Shown here piece after piece: positions 19,286 through 28,861 of a DNA stretch of 64,000 bases (position 1 is the stretch's first letter; every line of letters starts with the position of its first letter). The DNA is from CAYTBN01 sp964542165. Lineage in GTDB: Bacteria > Myxococcota_A > UBA796 > UBA9615 > CAYRNR01. Both the position numbers and the translations under genes were made by a program. The stretch spans positions 1-64,000 of the forward strand of contig CAZITQ010000007.1 in assembly GCA_964542165.1 (NCBI GenBank), read 5' to 3'. Under the pieces are notes generated by a model that saw only the letters and a program-made list of their open reading frames with translations, was not told the DNA's origin and ran no database searches.

Positions 19286-20041
19286 TCAGCCCCCGAGCCA
19301 CGCGCGCCACGATCCGGCGAGTGCGAGCTTGAGGGAGAGGTGGAGGGCGAGCAAGGCCGTGGCCAGCGCCGCCCGACGCCCCAGGAGCTTCCAGCGGACC
19401 GGGCGGCGACGGAGATAGGCGAGGGTCACGTCCGACCAGCCGACGACCAGCAGCGCGTACCCCAGGGCGCCGACCGGGGTCCACGGCGGGACGCCCAGGA
19501 GCCAGGCACCCGGTGAATCGGCCGTCATCCTCGAGCCCCAGACGTGGGACACCACGGCGATCTGCTTGGCCCCCATCCACAGCGGGGCGAGCCCGGCGCC
19601 GAAGGCCGACCCTGCGGTTACGTAGGCGTAGTCCAGGGCGTGGTCGGTGGCGAAATCCGCCGGACGTGCCAGGTGTCCGCGGCCCCGGTCCACGAAACGT
19701 CCGGTCTCCCAGGCCTGGAACTCGGCCTCGGGCACGGCCCGCTCCAGCCAGTCCGGGGCCGACAGGGACCACAGCAGCGAGAGCAGCACGATCGACGCTG
19801 CCCAGACTCCCAGGCGGGTGTACGCCCGGCGGGCGTCGTCGGCCAGCAGGTCCAGCAGGAACAGGGGGAACAACAGGGCCACCAGGATCCACTGGAACAG
19901 CTGTCCACTGCCGATCAGCAGGCCGATGGAGCCCAGGACCAGGACCCCCGCCGCCCCGAGCACGAACGAGCGCGGCGATCGGCGCCCCGGATCCAGGGCC
20001 TCGGCCCACGCCACCAGCCGCCCTCGGGTGCTCTCTCCCAT
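19286..20041 (-). CDS. Multi-pass membrane protein, unknown function
   Basis: A 251-residue protein with hydrophobic segments at about 24-45, 48-64, 74-92 and near the C-terminus, joined by Arg-rich cytoplasmic loops. The ATG at 20041 is chosen because upstream in-frame codons run into the tRNA gene and its promoter. A central soluble loop contains FVDRGRGHLARPADFATDHALDYA. No known family recognised. Confidence 0.7.
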   Translation of the reverse strand: MGESTRGRLVAWAEALDPGRRSPRSFVLGAAGVLVLGSIGLLIGSGQLFQWILVALLFPLFLLDLLADDARRAYTRLGVWAASIVLLSLLWSLSAPDWLERAVPEAEFQAWETGRFVDRGRGHLARPADFATDHALDYAYVTAGSAFGAGLAPLWMGAKQIAVVSHVWGSRMTADSPGAWLLGVPPWTPVGALGYALLVVGWSDVTLAYLRRRPVRWKLLGRRAALATALLALHLSLKLALAGSWRAWLGG

Positions 20042-20085
20042 GGGGCAGGAACGTAACACACGGCGAATTCTCCGGCGCTGTGCGC

Positions 20086-20112
20086 TTGACAGGCGTGGCG
20101 AGCGGAGATAAT
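20086..20112 (+). promoter_or_regulatory. Promoter of tRNA-Val
   Basis: TTGACA (20086-20091) and GATAAT (20107-20112) with 15-bp spacing, or ATAATG with 16. Start of transcription would fall about 30 nt before the mature tRNA. Confidence 0.75.
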
Positions 20113-20149
20113 GCTCTCCGCCGGTTCGTTGAAAGCGAAGCTGGTCGGC

Positions 20150-20224
20150 AGGCGCGTAGCTCAGTGGGAGAGCACTACCCTGACACGGTAGGGGTCGCTG
20201 GTTCAAATCCAGTCGCGCCTACCA
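20150..20224 (+). tRNA. tRNA-Val (GAC)
   Basis: A full cloverleaf is readable. The acceptor stem AGGCGCG pairs with CGCGCCT, the D stem is GCTC/GAGC, the anticodon stem is CTACC/GGTAG with loop CTGACAC giving anticodon GAC at 20182-20184, and the T stem GCTGG/CCAGT surrounds TTCAAAT. The 3' CCA is encoded. The T stem closes with a G-T pair. No integrase or att duplication is seen next to it. Confidence 0.97.
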
Positions 20225-20296
20225 CCTTCGCTTACCCCCCTCGATCGTAACCATTCCCGACATCCGTCCCCCGCCCGCCCTCCGGGGAGATGCGGT

Positions 20297-22339
20297 TCAG
20301 TCCGTCTGTGGTCGGTACTCGAGGAGTCTGCGGGCCGGGGTCTCGAAGTCCAGTTCCAGGCGAAGGTCGTCCATGTCGACGTGGGTGACGGGGGATCCGA
20401 AGTCGGTCCGGGCGTAGGGGTTGTCCCAGCGGGGGTAGGGGCCGAGGTCGATGGGCTCGCCGGCCACGGTCAGGGGGCCCTCCCAGTCGACCTCGACGGT
20501 GCCCAGCGAGGGTGACTCGTAGACCACGCCGTCGGTCGTCTCCACGTGGGCGCCGAGGATCGCGTCGGCGAAGGCGTCGAAGTCCCCGTGCTCGTCGGCG
20601 CTGCCGAGTTCCACGACCCAGACGTTGGCTTCGCCCTCGGCGTCCAGCTCGTAGTCGTTGTCCTCGGACCAGGTGGTGGGCTGGGCCGAGTAGAGGGCCA
20701 CGTACCCGTCGCCCTTGCGGCCCAGGACCCAGTTGCCCTCCTCGCGGAACTCGTCGAACCGTTCCCTGGGGACGTAGGCGTGGGTGTGGGTCGATGTCAG
20801 GTAGGTGTCGACCAGGGCGACGGGCTCGCGCTGGTACTGGATCACGCCCACGTTGCGGTGGAACGTCGCCCGGGGGAACCAGCTCCCGGTCCAGTCCGTC
20901 GCGAAGGTCATCCCCGCGTCCCCCAGCCCGAACTCGCTGGGGAAGGAGGTGAAGACGTACGCGTCTCCATCCAGGGTGGCTTGCCACGCCTGGGTCTGGG
21001 CCCCCCAGTAGCCGGGGTTGTAGTCCTGGGCCCCCGCCAGCTGGTAGTGGGGCGTCCGGTAGACGTAGGTGTTCATGCTCTCCAGGGCGATGCCCCGGGA
21101 CAGGGGCTCCAGATCGGTGGCCAGGTCCACGAGCGAGTCGTTGGCGACGGCCATGTCCAGCAGGGCCGTGGCTTCCGGCGGGAGGTCGCCGAAGAGGAAT
21201 CCGTCCCACAGGTCGAGCTCGTCGAGCATGTCCACGGTGCCCTCGATGACCTCCGGGGCGACCAGCCCCACCATCCCGGCCCAGAAGATGATGTCGTCGG
21301 GGTCCTCGTAGCCCACCCCCCAGGTCGGCCCGTCGACCACGTCGATGCCGTCCCGCTGCCGATGCTCGTGGGTCGGCTCGGTGGCCGCGGCGATCTCCTC
21401 CAGCACGCCGGGGGTGAAGTACCCGTCGGCGGTGGCGAGGAAGGTGCCCGAGAAGTTCCCTGTGGACTCGTAGTTCCCCAGGCCGGTCATGATCCAGGCC
21501 GCCTCACCGGTGGAGTCGCTCAGCCCGTCCAGGAACTTGTTCTCGTAGGTACGTCCATGGGGCGTGGCGAAGTGCCCGTCGTACATGTTGTTCAGCAGGT
21601 CGAACGCGATCAGGTCCAGGGCCGCCGCGGCCTTGACCCGGATCGCCCCGTCCTCGGCGAAGTCCGCCAGGTTCACCAGCGCCGGGATGTCCTCGTTGAA
21701 GTAGACGTTGGAGTGCCACTCCGAGAAGCCCAGGCGCCCCCGGAAGTCCAGCCACCGATGGGCCATGCGCTCGGCGTGGACCACGTGATCCAGGCCGGTC
21801 ATGTCCGCGTTGGGGAAGACCTGCTCGGGGAAGAGCTGGCCCGCGAGCAGCTCGTTGGAGTGGAACAGCGCCTGATGGTTCTCGCTCCAGTAGCACATCT
21901 TGTCGGCACCGGGCTCGTCGATCCAGTACTTGAAACCGAGGACCGTCTCCTCGACCTGGGTGCGGACGTCGTCGTCCAGCGAGGGGTTGGCGCGGTCCAG
22001 GTAGAGCAGGCGGACCAGGGCCGCGACCGTGAAGTCGGCGGTGTCCTCCCGGGCGTCCACCTTGGCGCAGGCCTCGTCGATGGCTTCGGTGTGGATGCTG
22101 TCCCCACGCGCCACCCGGCACAGCTGGCCGTAGAGCCCCCCCTGGCCCGGGCCGTTGTTGGCGTGGCAGTACTCCAGGTACTCGGCCTTGCGGTCCAGGT
22201 AGCCCTGGGGGGCCTCGAGGGCGACCTCCTGCCAGGGGTCCTCGGGCGGCGGCTCGTCGGGAGGCGACTCGCCGGGGCAGCCGACGAGGAGCGCCATCAC
22301 CAGGGGGATCGGGGCGGTGAGGAAACGCAACGGGCTCAC
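20297..22339 (-). CDS. Large lipoprotein, possibly alpha/alpha-toroid type
   Basis: A GTG start at 22339 is preferred: AGGAGAG precedes it and it opens a lipoprotein signal (lipobox LLVGC, Cys21) followed by a Pro/Glu/Asp-rich tether. The mature 660 residues are rich in Trp, Tyr, Asp and Asn. The helix-rich first part includes WSENHQALFHSNELLAGQLF, reminiscent of the Asn-His region of heparinase/alginate-lyase-type toroids, and the second half is beta-rich. A polysaccharide lyase or hydrolase is a guess only. Single gene; 3' end faces the tRNA. Confidence 0.75.
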   Translation of the reverse strand: MSPLRFLTAPIPLVMALLVGCPGESPPDEPPPEDPWQEVALEAPQGYLDRKAEYLEYCHANNGPGQGGLYGQLCRVARGDSIHTEAIDEACAKVDAREDTADFTVAALVRLLYLDRANPSLDDDVRTQVEETVLGFKYWIDEPGADKMCYWSENHQALFHSNELLAGQLFPEQVFPNADMTGLDHVVHAERMAHRWLDFRGRLGFSEWHSNVYFNEDIPALVNLADFAEDGAIRVKAAAALDLIAFDLLNNMYDGHFATPHGRTYENKFLDGLSDSTGEAAWIMTGLGNYESTGNFSGTFLATADGYFTPGVLEEIAAATEPTHEHRQRDGIDVVDGPTWGVGYEDPDDIIFWAGMVGLVAPEVIEGTVDMLDELDLWDGFLFGDLPPEATALLDMAVANDSLVDLATDLEPLSRGIALESMNTYVYRTPHYQLAGAQDYNPGYWGAQTQAWQATLDGDAYVFTSFPSEFGLGDAGMTFATDWTGSWFPRATFHRNVGVIQYQREPVALVDTYLTSTHTHAYVPRERFDEFREEGNWVLGRKGDGYVALYSAQPTTWSEDNDYELDAEGEANVWVVELGSADEHGDFDAFADAILGAHVETTDGVVYESPSLGTVEVDWEGPLTVAGEPIDLGPYPRWDNPYARTDFGSPVTHVDMDDLRLELDFETPARRLLEYRPQTD

Positions 22340-22394
22340 GGGACTCTCCTGCGGCGGGAAGGATTCGCCGTGGTCATGGTACCCCGTCAGCGGG

Positions 22395-23948
22395 CTACCG
22401 CCAGCCTTCGTCCAGGGGCTCGACGCTCGGCACCCGCCGCTGGGATCGGGGCGGGAGGGGGGGGTAGAGGCGGGTGCGGAGCTGTCGTTCATCCGCGGCC
22501 GAGGAGCGGCGCAGCAGGTCCAGGCACTCCCCCTCGATCCTCGAGGAGGCCTCACCGCGGGCGACCGCCTCGATGTGGGTGCCCAGGACCAGGGTCTGGA
22601 TCCTCCAGGGCGCCCGCGGCGACAGGGGATTGGGGACCAGCCCCAGGACCAGGATCAGCCCCAGTAACGTCACCGCGACCGGCGCGATGACGACCGCCCG
22701 TGTCCGCGCAGACAGGCCATGGGCCAGCCAGTGCAGGGGCACCGCCGCGCCGATCCCCAGCAGCGCCGCCATGCCCACCAGGGCGTTGGAGAGCAGCCGG
22801 GGGTGGGGCTGACCGGTGACCATCACCCCCCGGTACGCCAGGGCGAAGGGCGCCAGGCACAGCGCCAGCGCGGCGAGCGTCCTCGGCCCGCGGACCAGGC
22901 CCACCACCCCCAGGATCGCGGCCACCACCGCCAGGGGCTGCCAGGACCCGGTGAGGGTGTGCAGGGTGTCGCGTTCGCCGCGGGCCCACACCTCCTCGGG
23001 GGGCCGGAGGGCCGCCTTGTCGGCCAGGAAGGCCACCGTGGCGGGCCAGCGCCACGGGGGTGTCCGGCCCCAGATGAAGCCGCTGTCGTAGACGAACTCG
23101 TCGCCCTCGCCGTCCGGCGCGTAGGTGGGATGGTCCAGCTCGAACACCCCCCACAGCCGCGGCCGTGGATCCAGGGCTCGCTCCAGGGTCCACGAGTGGG
23201 CCGTGTAGGCGAACAGGCCCAGGAGCCACGCCGCCGCCAGCGGTGCCATCCAGGCCGTCACCCCCAGGCGCCTGGGGCGTCCCCGGGGCAGCGAGAGCAC
23301 CCCCACCAGACCGGCGCAGGCGATGAAGCCTCCCCAGATCACGCCCCTGAGGTCCACCAGCGCGCAGGCTCCGACCCCGCACCCCGCCAGCAGGGCCGTG
23401 CGCCCGGACGGGCGCCAGACCACGGCCCCGGCCGCCGCCGCCGCCAGGGCGAAGATCGCCGCCATCTGCGGGTAGAACGACAGCATGCGGGGCATCATCA
23501 CCAGCGGGGCGATCGCCAGCCCCGCGATCCAGGTCGCCGCGCCCCCGGTCCTCCCCACCGTGACCCGCCCCCAGAGGTAGAGTGCGGCGCCGAACAGGGC
23601 GGTGGCCAGCCACGAAGCCACGGCGAGGGCGTCGACGACACCCAGCCAGGGCACCAGCACCGTCGGTCCCAGGGCGGTGATCCGGGACCGCTTCTCCACG
23701 TAGCCGCGGGATTCCCGCTCCAGGGGATCGGCCAGGGCTGCGCAGTAGTCGGGGAAGTTGATGCTGAAGTAGGGGAGCTCCAGGGACTCGGTGACCGGAT
23801 CCGCCACCATCTGACCGGGGGCCAGGACCCAGGCGGCGAGGACCGCGAACACCAGCCCCGCGGCCAGCGCGGCCGGCACGTCGACCACCCCGGCCCAGGG
23901 CTCGGGGGACGGCATCCGCCACCAGCGAGGACTGCCCTTCGTGGTCAA
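22395..23948 (-). CDS. Polytopic membrane protein (possible GT-C-type)
   Basis: About 517 residues with roughly ten or more hydrophobic segments from residue 25 on, basic cytoplasmic loops and a periplasmic loop of about 110 residues near the middle (FELDHPTYAPDGEGDEF). The layout resembles GT-C membrane glycosyltransferases or O-antigen-ligase-like proteins, but no diagnostic motif is visible. The start is uncertain: a TTG at 23948 gives the longest form, while an ATG 33 nt further in is also possible. It lies 34 bp downstream of the sulfotransferase-like gene. Confidence 0.65.
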   Translation of the reverse strand: MTTKGSPRWWRMPSPEPWAGVVDVPAALAAGLVFAVLAAWVLAPGQMVADPVTESLELPYFSINFPDYCAALADPLERESRGYVEKRSRITALGPTVLVPWLGVVDALAVASWLATALFGAALYLWGRVTVGRTGGAATWIAGLAIAPLVMMPRMLSFYPQMAAIFALAAAAAGAVVWRPSGRTALLAGCGVGACALVDLRGVIWGGFIACAGLVGVLSLPRGRPRRLGVTAWMAPLAAAWLLGLFAYTAHSWTLERALDPRPRLWGVFELDHPTYAPDGEGDEFVYDSGFIWGRTPPWRWPATVAFLADKAALRPPEEVWARGERDTLHTLTGSWQPLAVVAAILGVVGLVRGPRTLAALALCLAPFALAYRGVMVTGQPHPRLLSNALVGMAALLGIGAAVPLHWLAHGLSARTRAVVIAPVAVTLLGLILVLGLVPNPLSPRAPWRIQTLVLGTHIEAVARGEASSRIEGECLDLLRRSSAADERQLRTRLYPPLPPRSQRRVPSVEPLDEGWR

Positions 23949-23982
23949 CCCCTCCGTCCCCCCGGCCCCGGATTCCCGACGC

Positions 23983-25341
23983 CTACAGCGACTCGACCCA
24001 GGTCATGTACCCCAGCGCGCCGCCGAGCCCCATGGCCAGCTCCCAGACGACCTCACCGTCGGGTGTGACCTCGTGGACCAGGCCGGCCGTGGAGAAGGTG
24101 ACCAGGGTGTTGCCGCTCTCCATGCGTGTCACGTCCCCCAGGCTGAAGGAGTAGATGTCCGGCGACGGGGAGTAGCTCCAGCGCTTGAGCGCGATCCCCG
24201 CTTCGTCCACGAGTTCGTACTCCACGGCGCGCGACGCGGCCGTCTCCGGGGAGCCGTTGTCGAACACCAGCAGCGAGTCGTCCAGCCGCTGGAACTGGTG
24301 CTGGTGGATGAAGAATGGCCCCGGACTGTCGGCGCGCTCGTAGTCGCCGACGGTGCCACCGAGGGCCCACTCGACCTGACCGCTGGCCCGATCGAGCTTC
24401 GCGATGCAGTTCAGTCCGTACAACGAGATGTAGTACGCGTCTTCCTCGACCACGTAGTCCAGCGCGTTGGCGTGGGACCAGCCCGCCCCCGGGATGTGCG
24501 GCGCGTCGGGGTCGTACTCGAAGGAGTCCCACACGGACCAGATCTCCGAGATCGTCCCGTCGGGGGCGAGCTCCATGAGACGGTCGCCGACCTTGTCGCC
24601 GTCCACCGTCTCCCGGGTCTCGTAGTCCAGGAAGGCCACGGTCCCATCGGGCAGCTCGGTGAAGTCGTGGTGGCCCTGCTCGATGAACTCCATCCCCAGC
24701 TCCGTGCCGTCGAAGGCCCAGCGGGTCAGCTGGTTCCCCACTCCGAGGGGCCCCCCCGGGCCGTCCTGGATGTTCACGTACCAGAACAGGAAGGACTCCC
24801 CGTCCACCGCCGGCACCATCCGACTGACCTTGTCCTCGCCCGCATCCGGCAGCGACCACCACACGTAGTCCCCGTCCCCGTCCAGGACCACCGCCGCGGC
24901 CACCGGCGCGAAGACCGACGTCACCAGGTAGCCGTCCAGCACCCCGGCGTCCCCCGAGAGCAGCACGTCGGTGCTGGGCAGATCGGCGGGCACGTTGCCG
25001 GTGGTGACCTCCACCGGCGTGCTGGACTCGCCGTCCAGGCTCCCCCCGGTGATCTCCACGTGAACGCTGTAGTCGGTGCCCGCCTTGAGACCTATCAGGG
25101 TCCCCGTGACCGGGGACTCGTCGGTACCCTCCACGGCGCGACGGATCCGATGCCCCTCGCTGGACTCGGCCACGATCTCGGCGGTGCCTCCGCCGGCGTC
25201 CTCGAAGCTCACCGTGGCCACGGTCGGGACCACCTCGCTCAGGACCACCTGGGCCTCGAAGGCGTCGTCGTCGCCGAGGGTGCCGCCGTTGCATGCCAGC
25301 GCGAGCGGGACTGCGAGCCATGCGGCGGTCCAGCGTCCCAT
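23983..25341 (-). CDS. Arylsulfotransferase (ASST)-like beta-propeller lipoprotein
   Basis: A 452-residue lipoprotein (LALACNGG, Cys17) with a fibronectin-like segment to about residue 110 and then repeated propeller blades typical of the aryl-sulfotransferase family. The blades include GHHDFTELPDGTVAFLDYE, GAGWSHANALDYV, FIHQHQFQRLDDSLLVFDNG and GNTLVTFSTAGLVHEV. His residues in the HHDF, SHAN and HQHQ blocks match positions used in the family's active site. Whether it transfers sulfate or only binds ligands is unclear. GAGGAGA precedes the ATG. Confidence 0.82.
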   Translation of the reverse strand: MGRWTAAWLAVPLALACNGGTLGDDDAFEAQVVLSEVVPTVATVSFEDAGGGTAEIVAESSEGHRIRRAVEGTDESPVTGTLIGLKAGTDYSVHVEITGGSLDGESSTPVEVTTGNVPADLPSTDVLLSGDAGVLDGYLVTSVFAPVAAAVVLDGDGDYVWWSLPDAGEDKVSRMVPAVDGESFLFWYVNIQDGPGGPLGVGNQLTRWAFDGTELGMEFIEQGHHDFTELPDGTVAFLDYETRETVDGDKVGDRLMELAPDGTISEIWSVWDSFEYDPDAPHIPGAGWSHANALDYVVEEDAYYISLYGLNCIAKLDRASGQVEWALGGTVGDYERADSPGPFFIHQHQFQRLDDSLLVFDNGSPETAASRAVEYELVDEAGIALKRWSYSPSPDIYSFSLGDVTRMESGNTLVTFSTAGLVHEVTPDGEVVWELAMGLGGALGYMTWVESL

Positions 25342-25493
25342 CCGGTCTCCTCGTTCACTCGTCGGGCCAGATCGCGCCTGTGTATCCGATCCCGGCTCGA
25401 TCCAAGGGTGGCACGTACGGGCTTCGCGCGCACGCTTGCATTCGCGCCACCTTCTGCCAGACTGGGCGCCCTGCCTGCGCGGAGGAAGCACCG

Positions 25494-27455
25494 ATGAGCG
25501 AGACGATCGAGCTTACTTACCCCGATGGAGCGGTACGCGAACACCCCGCCGGCGTGCTCGGCCGGGATCTGCTGGCCGGACTCCCGAGCAAGGTCCGCAA
25601 GAAGGCCATCGCCGTGATGATCGACGACGCCCTGGTGGATCTGGCGACACCGGTCCGGACCGGAGGCGCGTTCCGGGTGGTGTTGCGCAAGGACCCCGAG
25701 GCCCTCGACGTGCTGCGCCACACCGCGGCCCACGTCATGGCCGCCGCGGTGCAGGAGCTCTACCCGGGCACCCAGGTCACCATCGGACCGACCATCAAGG
25801 ACGGCTTCTACTACGACTTCGACCGGGAGACCCCCTTCACGCCGGACGAGCTCGTCGAGATCGAGGGCGCCATGAAGCGCCAGATCGCCGCGAACCTGCC
25901 GGTCACCCGCGACGAGGTCCCGGTGGCCGAGGCGATCGAGTTCTTCCGTTCCAAGGGGGAGGCCTACAAGGTCGAGATCATCGAAGACCTGGTCCGGGAC
26001 GAGGGCGTCGACCGGGTGGTCCTGTACCGCCACGGGGACTGGGTCGACCTGTGCCGCGGCCCCCACGCCCCGAGCACCGGCCTGATCCGGGCCCACAAGC
26101 TGCTCCACGCGGCCGGCGCCTACTGGCGGGGCAACGAGCGCAATCCCATGCTCCAGCGCATCTACGGCACCGCCTTCTTCGATCCCAAGGAGCTCAAGGC
26201 CCACGAAGCGCGGCTGGCGGAGCTGGAGCGGCGGGACCACCGCAAGCTGGGCAAGGAGCTGGACCTGTTCTCGTCCATGGGCGAGTTCGGCCCCGGGCTG
26301 ATCCTGTGGCACCCCAAGGGGGGCATGATCCGCAAGCTCGTCGAGGACTTCTGGCGGGACGAGCACCTGGCCGCCGGCTACGACATCGTCTACACCCCCC
26401 ACATCGCCAAGATCGACCTGTGGGAGACCAGCGGGCACACCGGCTTCTACCGCGAGTCCATGTTCAACACCATGGACATCGACGGGCAGGAGTACCAGCT
26501 CAAGCCCATGAACTGCCCCTTCCACATCCTGATCTACAAGGATCAGATCCGGTCGTACCGCGACCTGCCCCTGCGCTGGGCCGAGCTCGGCGCCGACTAC
26601 CGCTACGAGAAGTCGGGCGTGCTGCACGGGCTGATGCGAGTGCGGGGCTTCACCATGGACGACGCCCACCTGTTCGTCCGGATGGACCAGCTCGAGGCCG
26701 AGCTGACCCGGCTGGTGACCTTCAGCCTGGGCATGCTCAACGCCTTTGGGTTCCACGGCTACGACATCTACCTCTCCACCCGTCCCGAGAAGTCCATCGG
26801 CAGCGACGACGTCTGGGAGCGGTCCCAGGAGGCGCTGCGCAAGGCCCTGGACGACTCGGGGCTGCCCTGGGAGGTGGACGAGGGCGGCGGGGCGTTCTAC
26901 GGCCCCAAGATCGACATCAAGATCCGCGACGCCCTGGATCGGGCCTGGCAGTGCACCACGATCCAGGTGGATCTGAACCTCCCCGAACGCTTCGACCTGA
27001 CCTACGTGGGCGACGACGGTGAGCGCCACCGCCCGATCATGCTCCACCGGGCCCTGCTGGGCTCGCTGGAGCGGTTCTTCGGCGTGCTCATCGAGCACTA
27101 CGGCGGCGCCTTTCCCGTGTGGCTCGCGCCCACCCAGGCCGCGGTGCTCACCGTGTCGGAGAAGTCCGAGGAGTACGGGCGGGAGGTGCTCGAGCGCCTG
27201 CGCCGAGCCGGAGTGCGGGTGCAGGGCGACTTCGGAGCCGAGAAGCTCAACGCGAAGATCCGTGCCGCTGCAGCCGACAAGATCCCCTACCTGCTGGTCG
27301 TGGGCGAGCGGGACCGGGACGCGGGAACGGTCTCCCCGCGGGTGCGCGGCACCGGCAGCCGGGACGCCACGGGTGTGGACGACATGATTCGCTGGGTGCA
27401 GTGGCAGGTTGCCGAGCGCGCCGTCGATCCAGCGAGGCGTCCCGACGACGAATGA
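25494..27455 (+). CDS. thrS: Threonine--tRNA ligase
   Basis: Class II synthetase of 653 residues. Domains in order: TGS (1-60), editing SAD domain with HTAAHVMAAA and the CRGPHAP zinc region, catalytic core with MNCPFHILIY (zinc Cys), FTMDDAHLF, KIDIKIRDALDRAWQ, LHRALLGSLERFFGVLIEHY, and a C-terminal anticodon-binding domain (FPVWLAPTQAAVL to the end). GGAGGAAG precedes the ATG. First gene of the translation cluster; a second promoter follows it before infC. Confidence 0.97.
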   Translation: MSETIELTYPDGAVREHPAGVLGRDLLAGLPSKVRKKAIAVMIDDALVDLATPVRTGGAFRVVLRKDPEALDVLRHTAAHVMAAAVQELYPGTQVTIGPTIKDGFYYDFDRETPFTPDELVEIEGAMKRQIAANLPVTRDEVPVAEAIEFFRSKGEAYKVEIIEDLVRDEGVDRVVLYRHGDWVDLCRGPHAPSTGLIRAHKLLHAAGAYWRGNERNPMLQRIYGTAFFDPKELKAHEARLAELERRDHRKLGKELDLFSSMGEFGPGLILWHPKGGMIRKLVEDFWRDEHLAAGYDIVYTPHIAKIDLWETSGHTGFYRESMFNTMDIDGQEYQLKPMNCPFHILIYKDQIRSYRDLPLRWAELGADYRYEKSGVLHGLMRVRGFTMDDAHLFVRMDQLEAELTRLVTFSLGMLNAFGFHGYDIYLSTRPEKSIGSDDVWERSQEALRKALDDSGLPWEVDEGGGAFYGPKIDIKIRDALDRAWQCTTIQVDLNLPERFDLTYVGDDGERHRPIMLHRALLGSLERFFGVLIEHYGGAFPVWLAPTQAAVLTVSEKSEEYGREVLERLRRAGVRVQGDFGAEKLNAKIRAAAADKIPYLLVVGERDRDAGTVSPRVRGTGSRDATGVDDMIRWVQWQVAERAVDPARRPDDE

Positions 27456-27479
27456 GGCCGCAGGGCCCAAAAAACGCCG

Positions 27480-27508
27480 TTGACATCGACAGGGGCATCC
27501 CATAAAAG
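27480..27508 (+). promoter_or_regulatory. Promoter for infC-rpmI-rplT
   Basis: TTGACA (27480-27485), 17-bp spacer, TAAAAG (27503-27508). It lies just after the thrS stop and leaves a leader of about 85 nt before the infC GTG. The leader can form a CCCGC/GCGGG hairpin near 27525-27540, a possible site for regulation, though not identifiable as a known L20-type leader. Confidence 0.75.
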
Positions 27509-27600
27509 GCTGCTGCTCCACTGCCCGCGTGGTGCGGGTGGAGGTGTGGGCCAAGGTCCGGAGGGAGGTTCCACTTGATCCAAGGGTCGAGGAGTTAGTC

Positions 27601-28155
27601 GTGCGCCGAGGAAAGAGGAAGCGAGCACAGGAATTCAAGCACGAGGAGATCCGGACGAACCGGAGGATTCGTGCTCGTGAAGTGAGGGTCATCGGCGCCG
27701 AGGGGGAGCAGATCGGCGTTCTACCGATCATGGAGGCCCAGCGCGCCGCACAGGACGCTGGCCTCGACCTTGTGGAGGTCGCTCCAACAGCAAGACCGCC
27801 CGTGTGCAAGATCATGGACTTCGGGCGGTACAAGTACGAGTCGAAGAAGAAGGCTCAGGAGGCGAAGCGGAAGCAGACGGTGATCCAGGTCAAGGAGGTG
27901 AAGATTCGCCCCAAGACCGACGAGCACGATTACCAGTTCAAGCTCCGCCACGCGCAGCGATTCCTGAACGCTGGAGACAAGGTGAAGCTCACGGTGCTCT
28001 TCCGGGGCCGCGAGATCACCCACAAGCAGGTCGCCTTCGACCGCTTGAAGCGTTTCCAGGAGGATCTCGACGACATCGGCTTGGTGGAGCAGGAACCGCG
28101 GATGGACGGCCGCACCATGATGATGATCATGGCGCCCAGAGTGCCGAAGAAGTGA
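27601..28155 (+). CDS. infC: Translation initiation factor IF-3
   Basis: The 184-residue form starting at GTG 27601 has GAGGAG seven bases upstream and the standard IF-3 length; a longer in-frame opening at 27529 has no such signal. IF3-N shows NRRIRAREVRVIGAEGEQIGV and ARPPVCKIMDFGRYKYE. The IF3-C domain follows from about residue 100 (KVKLTVLFRGREITH). It prevents premature 50S joining and checks the initiation codon. A non-ATG start is usual for infC. Confidence 0.95.
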   Translation: MRRGKRKRAQEFKHEEIRTNRRIRAREVRVIGAEGEQIGVLPIMEAQRAAQDAGLDLVEVAPTARPPVCKIMDFGRYKYESKKKAQEAKRKQTVIQVKEVKIRPKTDEHDYQFKLRHAQRFLNAGDKVKLTVLFRGREITHKQVAFDRLKRFQEDLDDIGLVEQEPRMDGRTMMMIMAPRVPKK

Positions 28156-28167
28156 GGCTCGGATTCG

Positions 28168-28362
28168 ATGCCGAAGATGAAGACCAAGCGCTCAGCAGCC
28201 AAGCGATTCAAGCTGACCGGTAGCGGGAAGCTGCGGCGCAACCACGCCTACAAGAGTCACATCCTGACCAAGAAGTCGAAGAAGCGGAAGCGCAACTTGC
28301 GCAAGAGCACGATCGTCGATCCGTCGGACGCCGGTCGCGTTCGCCGCATGCTCGGCAACTAG
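28168..28362 (+). CDS. rpmI: 50S ribosomal protein L35
   Basis: A 64-residue basic protein with the full L35 pattern: MPKMKTKRSAAKRFKLTGSG, the HILTKKS motif and the terminal RVRRMLG. It begins 12 bp after infC, so it is in the same transcript. Confidence 0.97.
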   Translation: MPKMKTKRSAAKRFKLTGSGKLRRNHAYKSHILTKKSKKRKRNLRKSTIVDPSDAGRVRRMLGN

Positions 28363-28423
28363 ACACAACCCCTCCTGCGGTCACCGCTGAACAGGCTGGG
28401 AAGCCGCCGAAAAGGAGATCCCC

Positions 28424-28768
28424 ATGGCTCGCGTCAAGCGTTCCAAGATCCGTCGCACTCGCATCAAGCGCATCTTCAAGCAGGCCAAGGGCTTCCGGGG
28501 CGCCCGGAGCAAGCTGCTGCGCACGGCGATCAACGCCGTCACCAAGGCCCAGCAGTACGCCTACCGCGATCGCCGCAACCGCAAGCGGGACTTCCGCCGG
28601 CTGTGGATCATCCGCATCAACGCGGCTGCCCGCCTGAACGGGACGTCCTACGCCCAGCTGATGGGCAAGCTGCGCAAGGCCGACATCGCGATCAACCGCA
28701 AGATGCTGTCCGAGATCGCGATCACCGACCCCGCCGCGTTTACCGCGATCGTCCAGGCCGCGGGCTAG
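28424..28768 (+). CDS. rplT: 50S ribosomal protein L20
   Basis: A 114-residue protein starting MARVKRSKIRRTRIKRI, with the long basic N-terminal extension and the globular end (RLWIIRINAAARLNGTSYAQLM, LSEIAITDPAAF). AAGGAG lies upstream of the ATG. L20 is an early 50S assembly protein and often represses this operon; no clear leader structure for this was found. Confidence 0.97.
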   Translation: MARVKRSKIRRTRIKRIFKQAKGFRGARSKLLRTAINAVTKAQQYAYRDRRNRKRDFRRLWIIRINAAARLNGTSYAQLMGKLRKADIAINRKMLSEIAITDPAAFTAIVQAAG

Positions 28769-28861
28769 GCGCTAGCGTTTCTCTTCCGACCGCGCCAAGA
28801 TCGCCCGGGCCGTCCCTGGCGACGGGGTACTGCTGTGCCCTCGACGGGCAGTGAGGAAGCG

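Noticed and set aside
20150..20224. tRNA-Val as an integration site
   Set aside because: No integrase, no partial tRNA repeat downstream and no change of gene type at the tRNA end.
27509..27600. Known L20-type autoregulatory leader upstream of infC
   Set aside because: Only a short CCCGC/GCGGG hairpin is visible; the pseudoknot features of described leaders could not be recognised by eye.
27529..27600. Upstream extension of infC (24 more codons)
   Set aside because: The GTG at 27601 has a well-placed ribosome-binding site and gives the normal IF-3 length.
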